Of a stretch of 64,000 nt of DNA, positions 12,342-24,770 are shown in pieces. The translations under genes were made by a program, and so were the position numbers. Below the pieces are notes generated by a model. The model was not told the DNA's origin. It did no database searches and saw only the letters and a program-made list of their open reading frames with translations. The number at the start of each line of letters is the position of its first letter. The first letter of the stretch is position 1. Origin of the DNA: Multifurca ochricompacta (lineage: Eukaryota; Basidiomycota; Agaricomycetes; Russulales; Russulaceae); NCBI GenBank assembly GCA_022496185.1, contig WTXG01000015.1:124001-188000 (forward strand), given 5' to 3'.

Positions 12342-13470
12342 CGTTGTTATTAATCTAAATGGATCAGCGTTACAACCTATATTAATATGGACATAGTCAT
12401 AGACCCCATTTTATTAACGAACGAATTTTAGTTCGGTTAAAGGTCCACATTGGCCCTAACCAGCTGTGTGACCGATCTACATAACTCTACGCGACCAGCA
12501 GTGTTACCGTGACTGTTTAGCCCTCCGAGAACCTGCTCGGCCTTACAACGGTCGCGTTTTGCTTCTCGGTTTGTGGTTGTCTATTACACCACACAATTTG
12601 ACCATTTGCATAATGATTTCTGGACGACAGTTTGTACGTTCAATTCCAGGTCTCGGGCTGAAGCTGCTTGACTCAGCAAAGGATTCCTTGGATGGTTGAG
12701 ACACTCGAAGAAGTGCTGAATGAGCTAACTGACTGGAAATGTTACGGCTGCGTGGTCAGTGGACGATAAAATCTCCTTACCTTTTTTTTTCCTTCTTTTC
12801 GTTTCTACCTCTTTCTCGACCCCATGACAGCGCCCTCGACGCTCCCCCCTCTTCTTTACTATGATCTCATTCTCTATAGCTTTCGCAAACTTTCTAATAC
12901 AACGATGTCATGGTCGTTTACGACTTGTATTTAAGGCACCAGGATTACATCTCTTAGACTCTAGTCTTGAGTTTCTTGTATCTAAGTCTCTAGTCTCAGG
13001 AATCTCACTGTGCCTTTTTTTATTTTGTTGTACTCTTGCGCATTCAACAGGTTATTTCACCATTCAGACATCATCAGTATTACTAATATTCGATCGATCT
13101 AACGCAGAACGGAAGGCCACCGTTACAGGAAAGGCAGACCAGCAGATAAGGGTGACTGAGTCCGGGCCAAGATTTGTCAACATCTCCTCAGATAATGGTC
13201 ATTGGGCCTCAAGGTGTCGGCAACTTCTTTAAGCCACATGAAAAGCAAGAATGAAAGGTCTTGTTGATGCAGATGAAGGGTGAGGGGGACATTCTGATCG
13301 TGAAGGAGAAAGCCACAGTGTGCACAGTGTGGTCACGTCTTTTCTCGAGTGTGCCAGTCAGCTAGGACCTCAAAGTCAATAGTCGTTGTAGCAGATGGGT
13401 CAGCACAGAGCTCGGTGGTTGACGACAGTCTTCCATCGGTTTAGGCTTGCCTGCGTCTAGTCCCCTGTCA
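12342..13470. other. Intergenic stretch
   Basis: No gene is recognised. A 123-codon plus-strand frame at 12861-13232 is hydrophobic at its start but lacks any family signature or splice partner. The DNA is pyrimidine-rich near 12780-12850. Confidence 0.5.
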
Positions 13471-14665
13471 CTGCGTAACGGTTCTGGCCCTACGTGTTAC
13501 GACTAACTTACGACTTAAACGACCAGATTCCCTACGACTTAAATGATCAGATTCACAAGCATTCCAGGAGCCATCTGAGCCATCATCAAGGCTTAATTGT
13601 GGTACAACGCCATAGGTCTACAGGTCTATTTAAACCTCTGTCTTTTTCTCAGTAGCACCCTTACTTTCGAGCCCTCTGTTCTTAGTGCTAGTTACCCCCG
13701 AATATTACTTTCCAGTTCATCATCTTGCTCTGCCATCTCATCATCCAACCCCTCCATTCTGTCGGAATCCCCGATATCCCTCCTATCGATCGAACGCCGA
13801 TAGCAAGCCGTAACACACCCAGTCTCCTATCCATCGAATCAATGCAGATAACAGCCATTACATTACAGGCTGGGCAATGGGCTAACTATGAACTATGAAC
13901 TATGTTATGCATCCCCCAATGTGTACAATCACAAACCTCACACTCACACCAATAGATATGCGTCGTATAACAGGCATGGGTCATTACCCTTTTCCGTAGC
14001 CAAAGCCTGGGGGGGGCCTTTTTTTTCTTTGTCCATTTTTATATCTTGTGTTCTGCAGCAAATATTACACTAGGATGTCGTCCAGACAGAGGCCAGAGTT
14101 ATAAACAGCAAAGGTAGTTCATGCAGTGGATTGTAGCAGGACGTGGAAAAAGGTGTTGAACGATGCCAAGGGGCTGCTGCTGTAACTGTAACGGGTATTA
14201 TCTGCGTTTGGTCGATAGGAAGGGAGATCGGGGTTCCAATGGCAAGAGGATTGAATGGTGAGACAACTGTTTTGCACACAGGCAAGACAAATGAACAGGA
14301 GAGTGGTATTTACGGGTAACTAGCACTGAGGAACAGCAGAGAGCTTGAAACTAAGGGTACTACTAGGAAAGACAGAGGTTTAAATAGACATGTAGACTTA
14401 TGACGTCATACTGTGGTTAACGGGTTAACTTGATGACGACGTCTGGGATGCGCGGTTGAGCTTTGATGACGGCTCCTGGAATACTTATGAACCCGATCGT
14501 TAAGAATGCTTGGACGTGGTCAGCCTCGATCACGATCTCTGGAATGCATGGTTGAGCCTTGACGACGACTTCTGGAATGTTTGTGAATCAAACAAACAAT
14601 GACTCCTACGTGTGAACCTGATCGTTAAGTCGTTTAGTCGTAACAGCTGCCGTTCCCTGTAACAC
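13471..14665. mobile_element. Inverted-repeat (foldback/MITE-like) element
   Basis: Left arm about 13471-13815, right arm about 14190-14665, in opposite orientation around a roughly 370-bp centre. The best stretch reads GTCTACAGGTCTATTTAAAC near 13615 and, on the reverse strand, GTCTACATGTCTATTTAAAC near 14395. Homology continues inward through GTGCTAGTTACCC and outward through GTTACGACTAA. The right arm holds extra diverged copies of a subterminal unit like CATTCCAGGAGCCGTCATCA. No transposase frame is present, so this is at most a non-autonomous element. The exact ends and target duplication could not be fixed by eye. Confidence 0.65.
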
Positions 14666-15643
14666 ATGCAGCCATCATCTTATCTTGACGTGAGTACGTG
14701 AGAAGGAAGGAAGGAAATGGGTCATTTTCTTCAGGGTTGCACTTTCCACCCTTAAAGTCAGTCAATCAGTCAATCCGAATATCGCATAAGATCAGTCCCC
14801 AGTAGACAGCAACAGTGAACACAAATGACCACCCCTTCCTTGGTCGCGATGGAAAAGATAAGGCCTCACGAATGGACCTGATCTTTCAGTGGAGCTGACT
14901 CTCGTACTTCGGCCCTTAGCATGTGTACCTACCTACCACCACCCACCTTCCCTCCGTACCTTCCCACTGAGCCACGTACACGGAGAACGTTATCTTTTGT
15001 ACCTTTCTCATTTATTGCTGTGCGAGTCGCACATGCGCTGGTCGCACTCAGAAGCGTGTTCGACCGATAGCCGGCAATGATGGCAACTAATAGAAGAGGT
15101 TCTGAAGACCAGGGTTCGGTGCTTCTTATTTCTCAAGGTTGATTGTTTCCCGCGAGGGAACCTCCTGCATAGCGTGCTGTGATCGTGCGTTCTGACCTAG
15201 GCGCAATATTGTCGCGGATAGAACGAAACTGTGCGACGGTATTCTCTCTACAAGTTCGTAACGGTGTGTCTAAGTTGCAATGCGAAGAAGTTTCTCGGTC
15301 CAGGGCAAGATCACTCTCATTCGCGCTTCCGTGGTTCTTTATATGAGCGGCGCAGGCATGGGATCATGTGCACCATTTACTGATTGTGTGTAGGCTACTC
15401 GTTGGAAGCCCGTTGAACCCGCTGTACTCATGCATTCATGTCAGGAGCCACACCTTGTCTCTTGCAGTCCATCTATTAAACCCCTACGTTTTATTATTCA
15501 AGCGTTTGACGTAGCTTTCATTGAACGAGGGGTAAAAAACCAGAGACGATTACCATCAGTTGACCAGATAAATCGCGCACTTCAAACAAAAGCTAAGCCA
15601 GCGGGTGTGTGATCAAACAAAAAACAATAGAAATAAAAAATAC
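14666..15643. other. Intergenic stretch
   Basis: No gene is seen between the inverted-repeat element and the tRNA gene. Open frames are short and unrelated to known families. Confidence 0.5.
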
Positions 15644-15715
15644 TGGACGTTGAGGGGTTTGAACCCTCGACCTCACGCATGCAAAGCGTGCGCGCTACCA
15701 CTGTGCCAAACGCCC
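15644..15715 (-). tRNA. tRNA-Ala (anticodon TGC), no intron
   Basis: The minus strand folds into a full cloverleaf. The acceptor stem GGGCGTT pairs with AACGTCC (one G-T pair). The D arm reads GGCACAGTGGTAGCGC, the anticodon stem-loop is CACGC-TTTGCAT-GCGTG, and the T arm is GAGGGTTCAAACCCCTC. The anticodon TGC decodes GCA. The discriminator base is A and CCA is not encoded, as for a nuclear gene. Many tRNA-Ala acceptors also carry G3-U70 for synthetase recognition, and the G-T pair here is consistent with that. Confidence 0.93.
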
Positions 15716-15851
15716 ATGAATGTAATGCTGGACGAATTGAATAGGTTAACAACAGAGCAAGTGCCGCGGCGCTCCGGTCCGGTGAACCCACGGTCAGCTC
15801 GATAGTCAACTCGAAAGTCGAAATCTACGCCGAATCCGAATTTAACGAGTG

Positions 15852-17793
15852 ATGAGTCTGTCCTCATTCTTGCTTGGAAAGCATCAATCGAAAGGTCAGA
15901 GGGATATACTTGATGGGGATCTTGATACACTTTTTCGCTCCTCGGTGCGTCACCTTCAAAGTCTGACATTTACAGATAAGTAAGGTAATCAAGTATTTCA
16001 CGTACAGGTATCGACTCCAACGAAACAGGATGCACCCTTCAAAAGCGTAAAAAGCTCAGGTATTAAGCGAAGAAGAGGAGCAGGAGAAGATACTTTATCT
16101 CTTTCTGTCAAGCGAAAGAAATCCTCAGGAGTCAATGAGCAAGCGTCGATACGCACAAAGCTGGCAGCCGACCCAGTGGCAGTGGGCATCAAAAAGGTCG
16201 AGGGAAGGAAGGGTCGTCAGGTTTCCAAGATGGTTAAAAGGAAAAATGCCGTAGAGGAAAGCGATGAAGAGGTGCTTGATACAGGACTGGAAGAGGCTTA
16301 CGAGCGAAGGACCCGCCCTGGAAAGCAGGCCACAGTGGACTCCTCAAAGATTGAGGAGCAACCGAATGCCACCTCTGATAGCGAGGCGGATGTGTCGAAA
16401 CTTTCTCACGAGACGGCTGTGGAGAAGAACCGGCGTGGCAAAACACGAACGAGACATGTCCATCATGGTCCCTCGGATGAAACGGAAGAGCAGCGCCATG
16501 CGCGCACGATATTCCTTGGTAACATACCAATCGAGACTGCTAAGAGCAGGGTGTGTTCAGTTCTTTTTTTTTTTTTTAGCTCTGATTCTCTGACCTCACA
16601 ATGTGGCAGTCTGCACTTAAGCACCTCAGGCAGCATATTCTTTCACACGTACCAGGAGCCAAGATAGAATCCACACGCTTTCGCTCTGTAGCCTTTCAAC
16701 AACCAACATCCGCTACGCCCGCACCGCGAACACACAGTCTCGAACGCACAGCAGAATGGAGGGTGTCTAAGGGCGATGGCGTTCCTATGCCACAGCCGCG
16801 GCTGAGCTCTCACGACAAGAAGAGGATCGCCTTCATAAAGAACAAACTTCATGCAGAAGCAGACAGTGTCACAGTTTATGTTGTCTTTGCGTATGGCGCG
16901 GAGCTTGCCCCCGACGAAGCTGCAAGAACCGCGGTTGCCGCTATTGACAATACAGAGTATATGGGACGCACTCTGCGGGCAGACATCGTAGGAGACGGTG
17001 TGGGAGATCCCAAACGTACCGTCTTCGTTGGCAGTCTGGATTTCGCGAGTCGGGAAGAAGATTTAAGAGCGTTTTTTGAGGGCGTCGTTAGTGCAGAGCG
17101 CGGACCGCGCAGCGCTGTCTCTGATTCTGGCTCAGACAACAGGGAAGAAAAAGTACAGGGAACGAAACCGAAGACATGGGTGACGCGTGTACGGATTGTC
17201 CGTGACAAGGACACGCAACTGGGCAAGGGTTTCGCATATGTCCAATTCGCTGTGCGTATCTCTTCAGTTCACACACGCTCCCCCCCGGTGAGATTATGCT
17301 GACATGCTGGGACAGGACCGTGAATGTGTTGACGAAATACTCGCTCTTGAGCCAGGAAAGCTCAAATTCGCAAAACGCAAGCTGCGCGTTGAGCGTTGTA
17401 AGACGCTGCCCCGCTCGTCCAACACTTCTAGCAAACCATCCGCTACGGCCACGGTCACCCACTCCTCCACAAAAACGCGCTCTGGTATCACCCACTCGCC
17501 AACAAAACCACACCTACGGCTATACCGAAGGGCGACCCGAATCTGGGTGCACACCTAGCCCACCTATCCAAGATTGAGCGCAAGGCAGCGAAGGCGGTCG
17601 ACCCAACCCGCGTCGCGCGGAGGCTTGCGAAGAAAAAGCGCGTAGTTCCTTGCCCGTGCCGGAGCAGAGGAAGGACCGTGTACGCGTGCGTAAATCCACG
17701 GCTGAGCGTAAGAACGCGGGTGTTGCTGCTCATCAGAAAAAGAGCCGTGTGCGCAGCGAACATAGCGTGGCGAGGCGGAACACGAAAAAGTGA
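15852..17793 (+). CDS. NOP12: Nop12-like nucleolar RNA-binding protein (two RRMs)
   Basis: Nop12 acts in the nucleolus in pre-25S rRNA processing. Exon 1 (15852-15944) encodes MSLSSFLLGKHQSKGQ, matching the conserved Nop12 start. Exon 2 (16008-16550) is Lys/Glu-rich and opens the first RRM with RTIFLGNIPIE. Exon 3 (from 16610) completes it and carries the second RRM, with RTVFVGSLDF (RNP2) and GKGFAYVQFA (RNP1). A final exon (17304 on) holds KLKFAKRKLRVERCK and a basic tail ending ARRNTKK. Within this exon the frame slips by one missing base between about 17465 and 17515 and again near 17640, where the protein sense clearly continues (PKGDPNLGAHLAHLSKIERK, then RKDRVRVRKSTAERKNA). The first three exons are intact. 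It converges with the beta-galactosidase gene, 89 bp apart. Confidence 0.88.
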
Positions 17794-17882
17794 TAGGATT
17801 GTCGATGTTGCTTCATCTCCCTAGGATTATGTGCTATGTGAACAGATGATAGTACTGTGTCATAAATACTCTGTTTGTGGCT

Positions 17883-20800
17883 TCAACTTCTCAGCTCTCT
17901 CTTCCCTTCGGGCTCCAAGGCGGATTGTTGTACTGATGGACCGACACCTCCTTGGAGTACAGTGTCGACAGTCAGTGCAAGAGTCGGTGTGATCGGAATA
18001 GCTTCCATCGCCCATAGCGCCACTGCGACGGTACTACACCAAAGGTCAATATCAATTTTGTACATGCCATAACAGAAGAGGGATACTTTGTTCCGTTGTA
18101 ATCCAGAATACCCTGGTGTACGGGGAACTTGAATTGGGGCCTATATGAATGAATGACAGATATGTAATCCATTCGTTATACTTCTAAACGTACCCAAGAT
18201 TTGCCACGCGCTTGCCCATCATCCATCCGTTGACGAATAAGAACGCACGGTACGGCTCTGTGCTCTCATCGAATGTGAACGACATCATCACGTCGAATCC
18301 AGCAGGTATTTTCAACTGAAACGTTGTTACAAAAAATCCGACGCCTGCGGCGCCATTGGGCAAGCCAGCGGAAAGTCCCGTCCTACCCAATCACTCGTGT
18401 CGAACCCAGGAAGGTGCCATCCCGCACGCTCACTGAAGAGTCCGCCTTCGTTCAGCACGCCCCGGGTGCGGTCTGGGAAGCTACATGGACAAGAAGGTGG
18501 TGTGAGGAGGGTAATTAGAGAGGCAAGGACAGGCTGCACACCCTGTATACCCGCCAATTTTGCCTTGAACTCTCCAAGTACCGAAAATGCCTTTGTTGAG
18601 CTTGAAGCCACGCACACCACGTGGGGATTTTGAAGCGTTGGTCAAACCTTGCTGCATGTTCAGAGAAGAGAGCTGATGGCAGAGAACCGGAGCTTACTGC
18701 CGTCTGTCTGGTTAAGTCCCATATTATCCTGCAGGAGGTTTTAAAAAAATAGCTTAACATTAGTTTTGACAGTGCATAAGCGCTTACCTGGACAATAGTG
18801 ATGACATTGTCTGCTCCAGGTATCAAAGAACCAGTTGGGAAGGTGAACTGATCGTCGGTCTCTTCGATAATATGGCGGTTGTTCGTCGAGCTATGGTTAC
18901 CGCGTCAGCACGGATATCACCCTTTGACAGGACCATCGCAACTGCACGCACTTCCCAAACGAAGTTCCCAGAAAGTGCGAGTTCAGCCAGACACTGGCTG
19001 CGAAGGCTGTTCTGCGTCAGGCGAGCCGTTGAGCAACAGTCGGAGAACGGAAAACACACCTTCGCCACCATTGATGGATAAGTTGACCGAGGTCTCTAGA
19101 CCCGTTGAGTTGAAGTGACCTCGCCAAAGCACAATATTCTCGCAACTAAGGTCACCATCAGAGATCGTACTCAAACTTAGGTTGGGTCCCTCATACAATC
19201 CATAGTCACATCCATACAAGATGCGTCCATCTCCATAATAGGGCTTGAATGGGATATTGGTCGTTGTGTGATTTGCCACCACCCAGTTGGAGTCGTCAAA
19301 GAGCGCGCCAATCTCCGGTAAGCTGTCACTGAACTTCCATCCTGAAAGGGCTGGCACCGTAATTGTCGTATTTGAGAATATTAGGTGCCCTACAAATGTC
19401 CCCGGGAAGCGAGAGAGGCTGTTCGTTGCGGTGGCATTCTTCGCAACAGCTTTGCCATTCCATGTTACTGCATTGATCTGAGATGGGCCAATGACTTGAA
19501 GCGTGACACTCGCATCCAGGTCCCCATATAGTGCGAGCGTACCATCTACCCGAGAGAGGCATTCCTTACAAGGTGTGGGCCACCTACCAGTACGGAGGAG
19601 TTGGTGCCTACTTTCCAGAAGCTCGCATAGGGGCCAGTCCCATCGAGTACAGGCGCAAAGAATGTGCTTGCAGCAAGCGAGGTAGAAACTAGTACCAGTG
19701 AGTCGTTCGAATCGATGACAGAAAACGGGCCATCTTCGGTCACTCCTTCAGGAAATCCGAGGTCGACCTTGGCTGAACTGGACAGTGCCAGCTCGCTAGG
19801 TTCTCCCCGGTCAGCTGTGACGTACAGCACGTCGCGGGTACCAATATGACCAGCAAAGAATATCGGCGCAGTGGACCAGAGTATGAATCCAGAGGAGCCG
19901 TAATGGTAGTCCGTCACAATCACTTTGGACTGTCTGCCGTTGAGTGTGATGTTAGGAACTGCCTGCGGTATGGAGACAGTCCCTGCGCTCGTTGTCACGG
20001 TCAAGTTGAAGGCTGTCAACGCGCTATCCACGACTATGTCAGCCCGGGAGCAGTGCGAGATGAAGGCAATATGCATACGTCGACGATGAGTTTGTCTGGC
20101 GTGCAATCCAGAAGCCGGTACCAGTGTCTGGGTTCTTCAATAAGGTTACAAAGGCAGCGGGATTAGTAACCTGAGCCGAGCCAGACGTGCTGTTCCCTAT
20201 CAGCTCTGTCTTCAGGAACTCATGCGAGCTTCTTAAAAACAGACCCTGAGCTTTAAGCTCGTTGAACTTGGTTGTAATATCGCGTGACTCTTCGATAGCC
20301 GCGCCATAGTCATAAGACGCTGTACTGCAGTGTCAACAGGCGCCCCGAACGTCCGTAAGTTGACTGACTGTACACCCCTGGAAAAGGGAGACCGCCCCAG
20401 GAAGTGCCTCTATCACGTAACGGATCAAACCAGGAAACATGGACAATCGCTGATGGGAACGTGCGCCTACCCATAAACCATGTAAAAGTTCATGAGTTTT
20501 GCATTAGATGCCCATAACTGGCGGTAGAAGACGGATTGGAAAGCCGGGCCCGTCATCTCCCTGCATGCAGCATAGCCAGGAGCCGTCGGCCCCCATGCGT
20601 CGAAAGAACCACCTTGGAACTGAGCTACGTTAGTACGACAAAAGGAGTACTTTCACGTGTCGAACCTCGGGGAAGTAGAATGGCTGGTCCGGATTGGTTT
20701 CTACGAATACAAGGGTTCAATACCATCATTTTCGTGGTTTTTTAAACGACAAACCTTTGTGATACTCGTAATAATCTGTTACGACAGGATTCCACAATTG

Positions 20801-21908
20801 CGGATGAGAGCAATCAAACCTTTGTGGATACGAGTCCAGACTACAACCATTAGCTAGTTCGTAGTATGCCAAAGAGTTATTCGGCACACCCATATATGTC
20901 CACTGCGCCCTGAAAGACGTACAGCGTGAGAAACGATCTAAATATCGCTTAGGTGTTGGAGCATACCGTCCCGTTTACAAAATTCCCATCTTCGCCCGGA
21001 TCATTGTATGTGAGGGGGACAACGAGAGAGGAATTATGGTAGGCAGCCTCAAGCTCTACAAAATACTGTGCGTTACCAAACCCACTTTGAAAATATTCAT
21101 TATCTGGTGCAATCAGAATTTGTACGAGTGCCTTAGCAATAAATCGGAACACACCGACTTGAATTGCTTTACGAGTGATGAGTATCTCGCACGTCTTAAC
21201 GTAGATGACATAACTTACCAATCACAGCCCCGCCTTCTGTGATCTGATTTGGGGTCGTCTGCGCGATGATGCCTTGAATGTACTGCTGCCATGCAGCGCT
21301 GAAGTCTGTCGCGTTCGTCCGCAGTACGCCAGCAGTTTGGCTGGTTACCCAATGCGCTATTCCCCCCGCAGTGGTTTCCGCATTGATGTACGGACCAGGA
21401 CGAAGAACGACCCACACTCCAGCTAAGAGTGCGGCATCGAATAGAGGTTGTAGAGCGCGAAAAGCATCAAAGTCAACAACCCCAGGTGCAGGGTTCAAAA
21501 GGCCCCAATGGGTGTAAACTGAAACCGCGTTAAGTCCTGCTGCCTTGAACTTCTGGAGGATGTCCAACCAAAGAGCAGGTACGGGCAAGCGGAAAGTGTG
21601 AAACTCTCCAGAGCTACTAGGCGTGAGTAAACAGTCACAGGAGCAACGCGATACGCTCACTATATTAGGACGCGCTCTCCAAGCAGGATGAGAGTGTAAC
21701 TATCCCACTGTACTTGGTCCGTCCGTCCGTTAGAAGAGACAGAGGTAAGAATGGATCTCGTAGAACCTATCTCCTCGTTGTTTGCAGTTGAGGAGATCCA
21801 GGTTGTTATGTTTGAAAGAAACGAGGTCAAGAAAGACTTTTGCCATAAGGAGGGAGCACGAAATTGGGAAAGGACGAGGATAAGGCTGAACACAATAGAT
21901 AAAGCCAT
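17883..21908 (-). CDS. Secreted beta-galactosidase, GH35
   Basis: The enzyme releases terminal beta-D-galactose from galactans and oligosaccharides outside the cell. The start [16 protein letters not shown] is a signal peptide. The catalytic barrel follows with [19 protein letters not shown] and [11 protein letters not shown], all GH35 hallmarks. The acid/base Glu lies in VDNEY (assembled across a 12-nt exon at 21155-21166) and the nucleophile in [12 protein letters not shown] near 20620. NFYMVYGGTSWG and YTSYDYGAA complete the site. The C-terminal jelly-roll domains end near 17890 with [18 protein letters not shown]. There are well over ten short introns. Near 18375 one base seems lost between SDWVGRD and [11 protein letters not shown]. 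Otherwise it looks complete. The leading Met at 21908 is preferred over one at 21933, which is in another frame. Confidence 0.92.
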
Positions 21909-24770
21909 GAAGATCCCTCGAGTTGGAGGCCATGAACGCTTTGTCGCAACATCGTTGAGTCAGGATTGTACTTCGTAACTGGGTCGACCTGGCAAGGACA
22001 TCGCCGCATGTTAGCGGTCACGGACGTGTATCCCACGACGATGTTCTTTGAACTACAGCCGGAGCTATGTGGCTGCTCAATGACGACCATTCTGTCCACT
22101 AGCACAAGCAGCGCTCAGTTCCTTCCTTCCTGGTAAGCCCAAGCCCATATAACTTGAGCTTGAGGATAAGAAGAAAGAAGAGAAAGAAGTAAAAGAACGA
22201 CTACAATTGACGCCACCCGCATCCCGCATCCCGGGTTTCGGACCGGTATTCACGGTCACGGGACTCACACAGAGTACATCCAATATATATATTACAGTAT
22301 ACACTCTAGTACTAGAGGTCCACTATCCTTAACACTCTTGAACGCGCAGTGAGAGAACCTTAGTCCTTCCCCGCTGTTGAGACCACCGCTATCATCGACA
22401 TGGCTGTGCCTAAGCCTACACTCCTCTCTGCTCTACTCTCATTCGTGTCCCCATCATGGCCGGTTTCTGCTCATCTTGCCTGCAAGTGGATCAGTCAACG
22501 GTACCGAGCCTCAGACGGTAATTCCAAAAGTGACGCGAGGTGTCGCGGGACTCGAAATCGTGGAGATCATCACCAACTTGGAATAAAACTCAATTCCTGG
22601 GGATGAGATGCTCGTCATTGCAGCTCTTGCCTGCCATCAATACGATTTGATTATTGGCTGGTAATCCTTTCACTTCTTTAGAATCACGCCTTTTAGGAAT
22701 GGCAGTTTCTAGCTTCTGGGACGCTAGTCAATGGAGTGGGGTCATGTACTTCCCTCCTCCCTTTAGGGGCGCATTCAGCTCTGGGAGGCGGGATTCCCAT
22801 GGTGGTCGGCCAGCCGCATGTGTTGTGTGGTTAATTGGCACGTATCGCGACTTCCATCACCACCGCCTGTGTCGTTCGGGTACCTTTGATTCGTGCCTGC
22901 TTTGGGTGATACCTGAATTATACCTGAAGGTCGAGTAAACTCTCGTGCAAGATTTTCGTGGATGATGAATGAACCGAATCGGAAGGCACACCTGAGCTAT
23001 TCTGGGAATCCCACCGCATAGTTCCGGAGGCCTTTCTGGGTTCTACGCCGTCCCATTTAGTTTCTACATTCTCCAGACGTTTTTCTTCTGCTTGGAAGGT
23101 GAGCAAGGGACCAGAGAAATCGATCTTCAAAAAAACCCTCGTGATGAGGTCGCATACACTGTACCCGAGCAGCTCACATGGCGACACGATCCGGCACGTT
23201 TACAGTCCAATCCCGTCCAGATACTTCTAACTTTCTCTAATGATAAGCCCAACGACGGACTTATAACTCGTCTTTTCATGATCCTCTAGGATGGGAGGCC
23301 TATCATCGGCACTAGATCCAATGTCATGATGCAATAAAACTGGAGGATAACTTCAGAAATCGTCCTGGAGAGAGTAGTGTGAACTTCATTTGATGTTTTG
23401 AAGTGGATCGCACGACTCGCGTGAGGGCTCTTACAGTGCCCACAAGACTGCAGAATCAAATGCGGCGGGTTTACACCAGGTAGGATCTTCATGCCGTACA
23501 GCGTGGGTAACGTAGGATCGGGTTTTGGGTGTGGGGCTTGACATCCACCCCGAAAAGGCCTAGGCCCGCGTGCCAGTGCGAGCAGAGGATTAGTTGGACG
23601 ATTAGGAAAGCTGAGATTATCATTCGGCATGCTCGCGACTTATCTCTCTTACCTACGAATGCCCTCACGTTATTGCGAATTCATCCCGGGACCACCCACC
23701 CATTGATCTCTAACGCACATGGAGAGTGATGCGAACTAATAGCTTAAATGGCAAAGGGAGCAAAAAGCTCAAACTACGAATAATTAAGTCCCCGTGTCGC
23801 CTGACGTATCGATTGACCGTGAAAATACCATATCGTGGTGGTGTTGTGGATAAGTTGCCTCGGCGACTGTGGTGGACGACATCACGTAAGCCATTGACCA
23901 ATGTGATACTGTCAGTTGAGATGGTTTGTTCTTATCATTGACGCCAGGGTGACCCTCGACATGGTAATTGCTAACAATTTATGAAGGGACTGGAAACGAG
24001 CAGTCCAAAGAGCACAATTGACCAACATCCATCTGGTCTATTGGATCGCCGAGGCCGACGAGTATGTCATGGTGGCTTAACAAGATGAATGACAGACTGA
24101 CGAGAAATCATTGACGGTCGTCAGCTAAGGGATAGGTCACAGGTGGTCCGTCAACAGTAGTACTATGGTCGACAAGTAGAGACATCGAGAAAGATATTAC
24201 AGTTCGGTGGCTGTGTGTAGAACCGAATTGCGATTGCGACGAAATAAAGAGCAAGGGTCTGCCAATCCGTTATGGATCATTGGGACCTGTAAAAATGGGT
24301 TCATTTCGTGGTCATCAAGAGAATATGCTAGGACAATGAAGTCGGAAACCTCAGAGAGAAAAGAACTGTGAGATCATGTCCTGCGACGCAGGTCATACTC
24401 ATTAAAATCAGATAGTTTTGGAATCATTGGCAAGGTAACACAGAAGATCTGAAAAATATAGGGAGTGAGGGGTGCTCACCATTCAGTTGCACTCAAAAAC
24501 GATACGATGGTTTGGTTGAGAAGAGAATGTCGTCCCGGTCCTACTGAAAGACGTTGCCACCGGTTCAGGGTCGGCCTTAAGAGTTTGCCGTCTGTCGGCC
24601 CGATCGCGGCCCGATCAACACATTGTCCTTCATCCTTTGACCGTTATTTCCCTTGCTTGAACCCCTTGAAACCACCAGATTCACACGAATAGATGAATCT
24701 TCAAAGTAGAATTCTCTAGGGCCGATTACTGATCAAACCAGAACGAAGTGTTTTCTTTTTACATTCGGCT
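21909..24770. other. Long gene-poor stretch
   Basis: About 2.9 kb upstream of both the beta-galactosidase (minus) and the YEATS-like gene (plus). It should contain both promoters. No open frame shows a family resemblance or joins through splice sites. A CCAATATATATATTACAG stretch near 22280 is AT-rich. The 23.7-24.4 kb part has many short GACxGTC-like words, possibly a decayed repeat, but nothing that I can name. Confidence 0.45.

Noticed and set aside
12861..13232. 123-codon plus-strand frame with a hydrophobic start
   Set aside because: The start resembles a signal peptide, but no conserved sequence follows and no promoter or splice sites support it.
15673..15969. 98-codon minus-strand frame over the tRNA and NOP12 start
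   Set aside because: It runs through the tRNA-Ala gene and is antisense to NOP12 exon 1, so it is a shadow.
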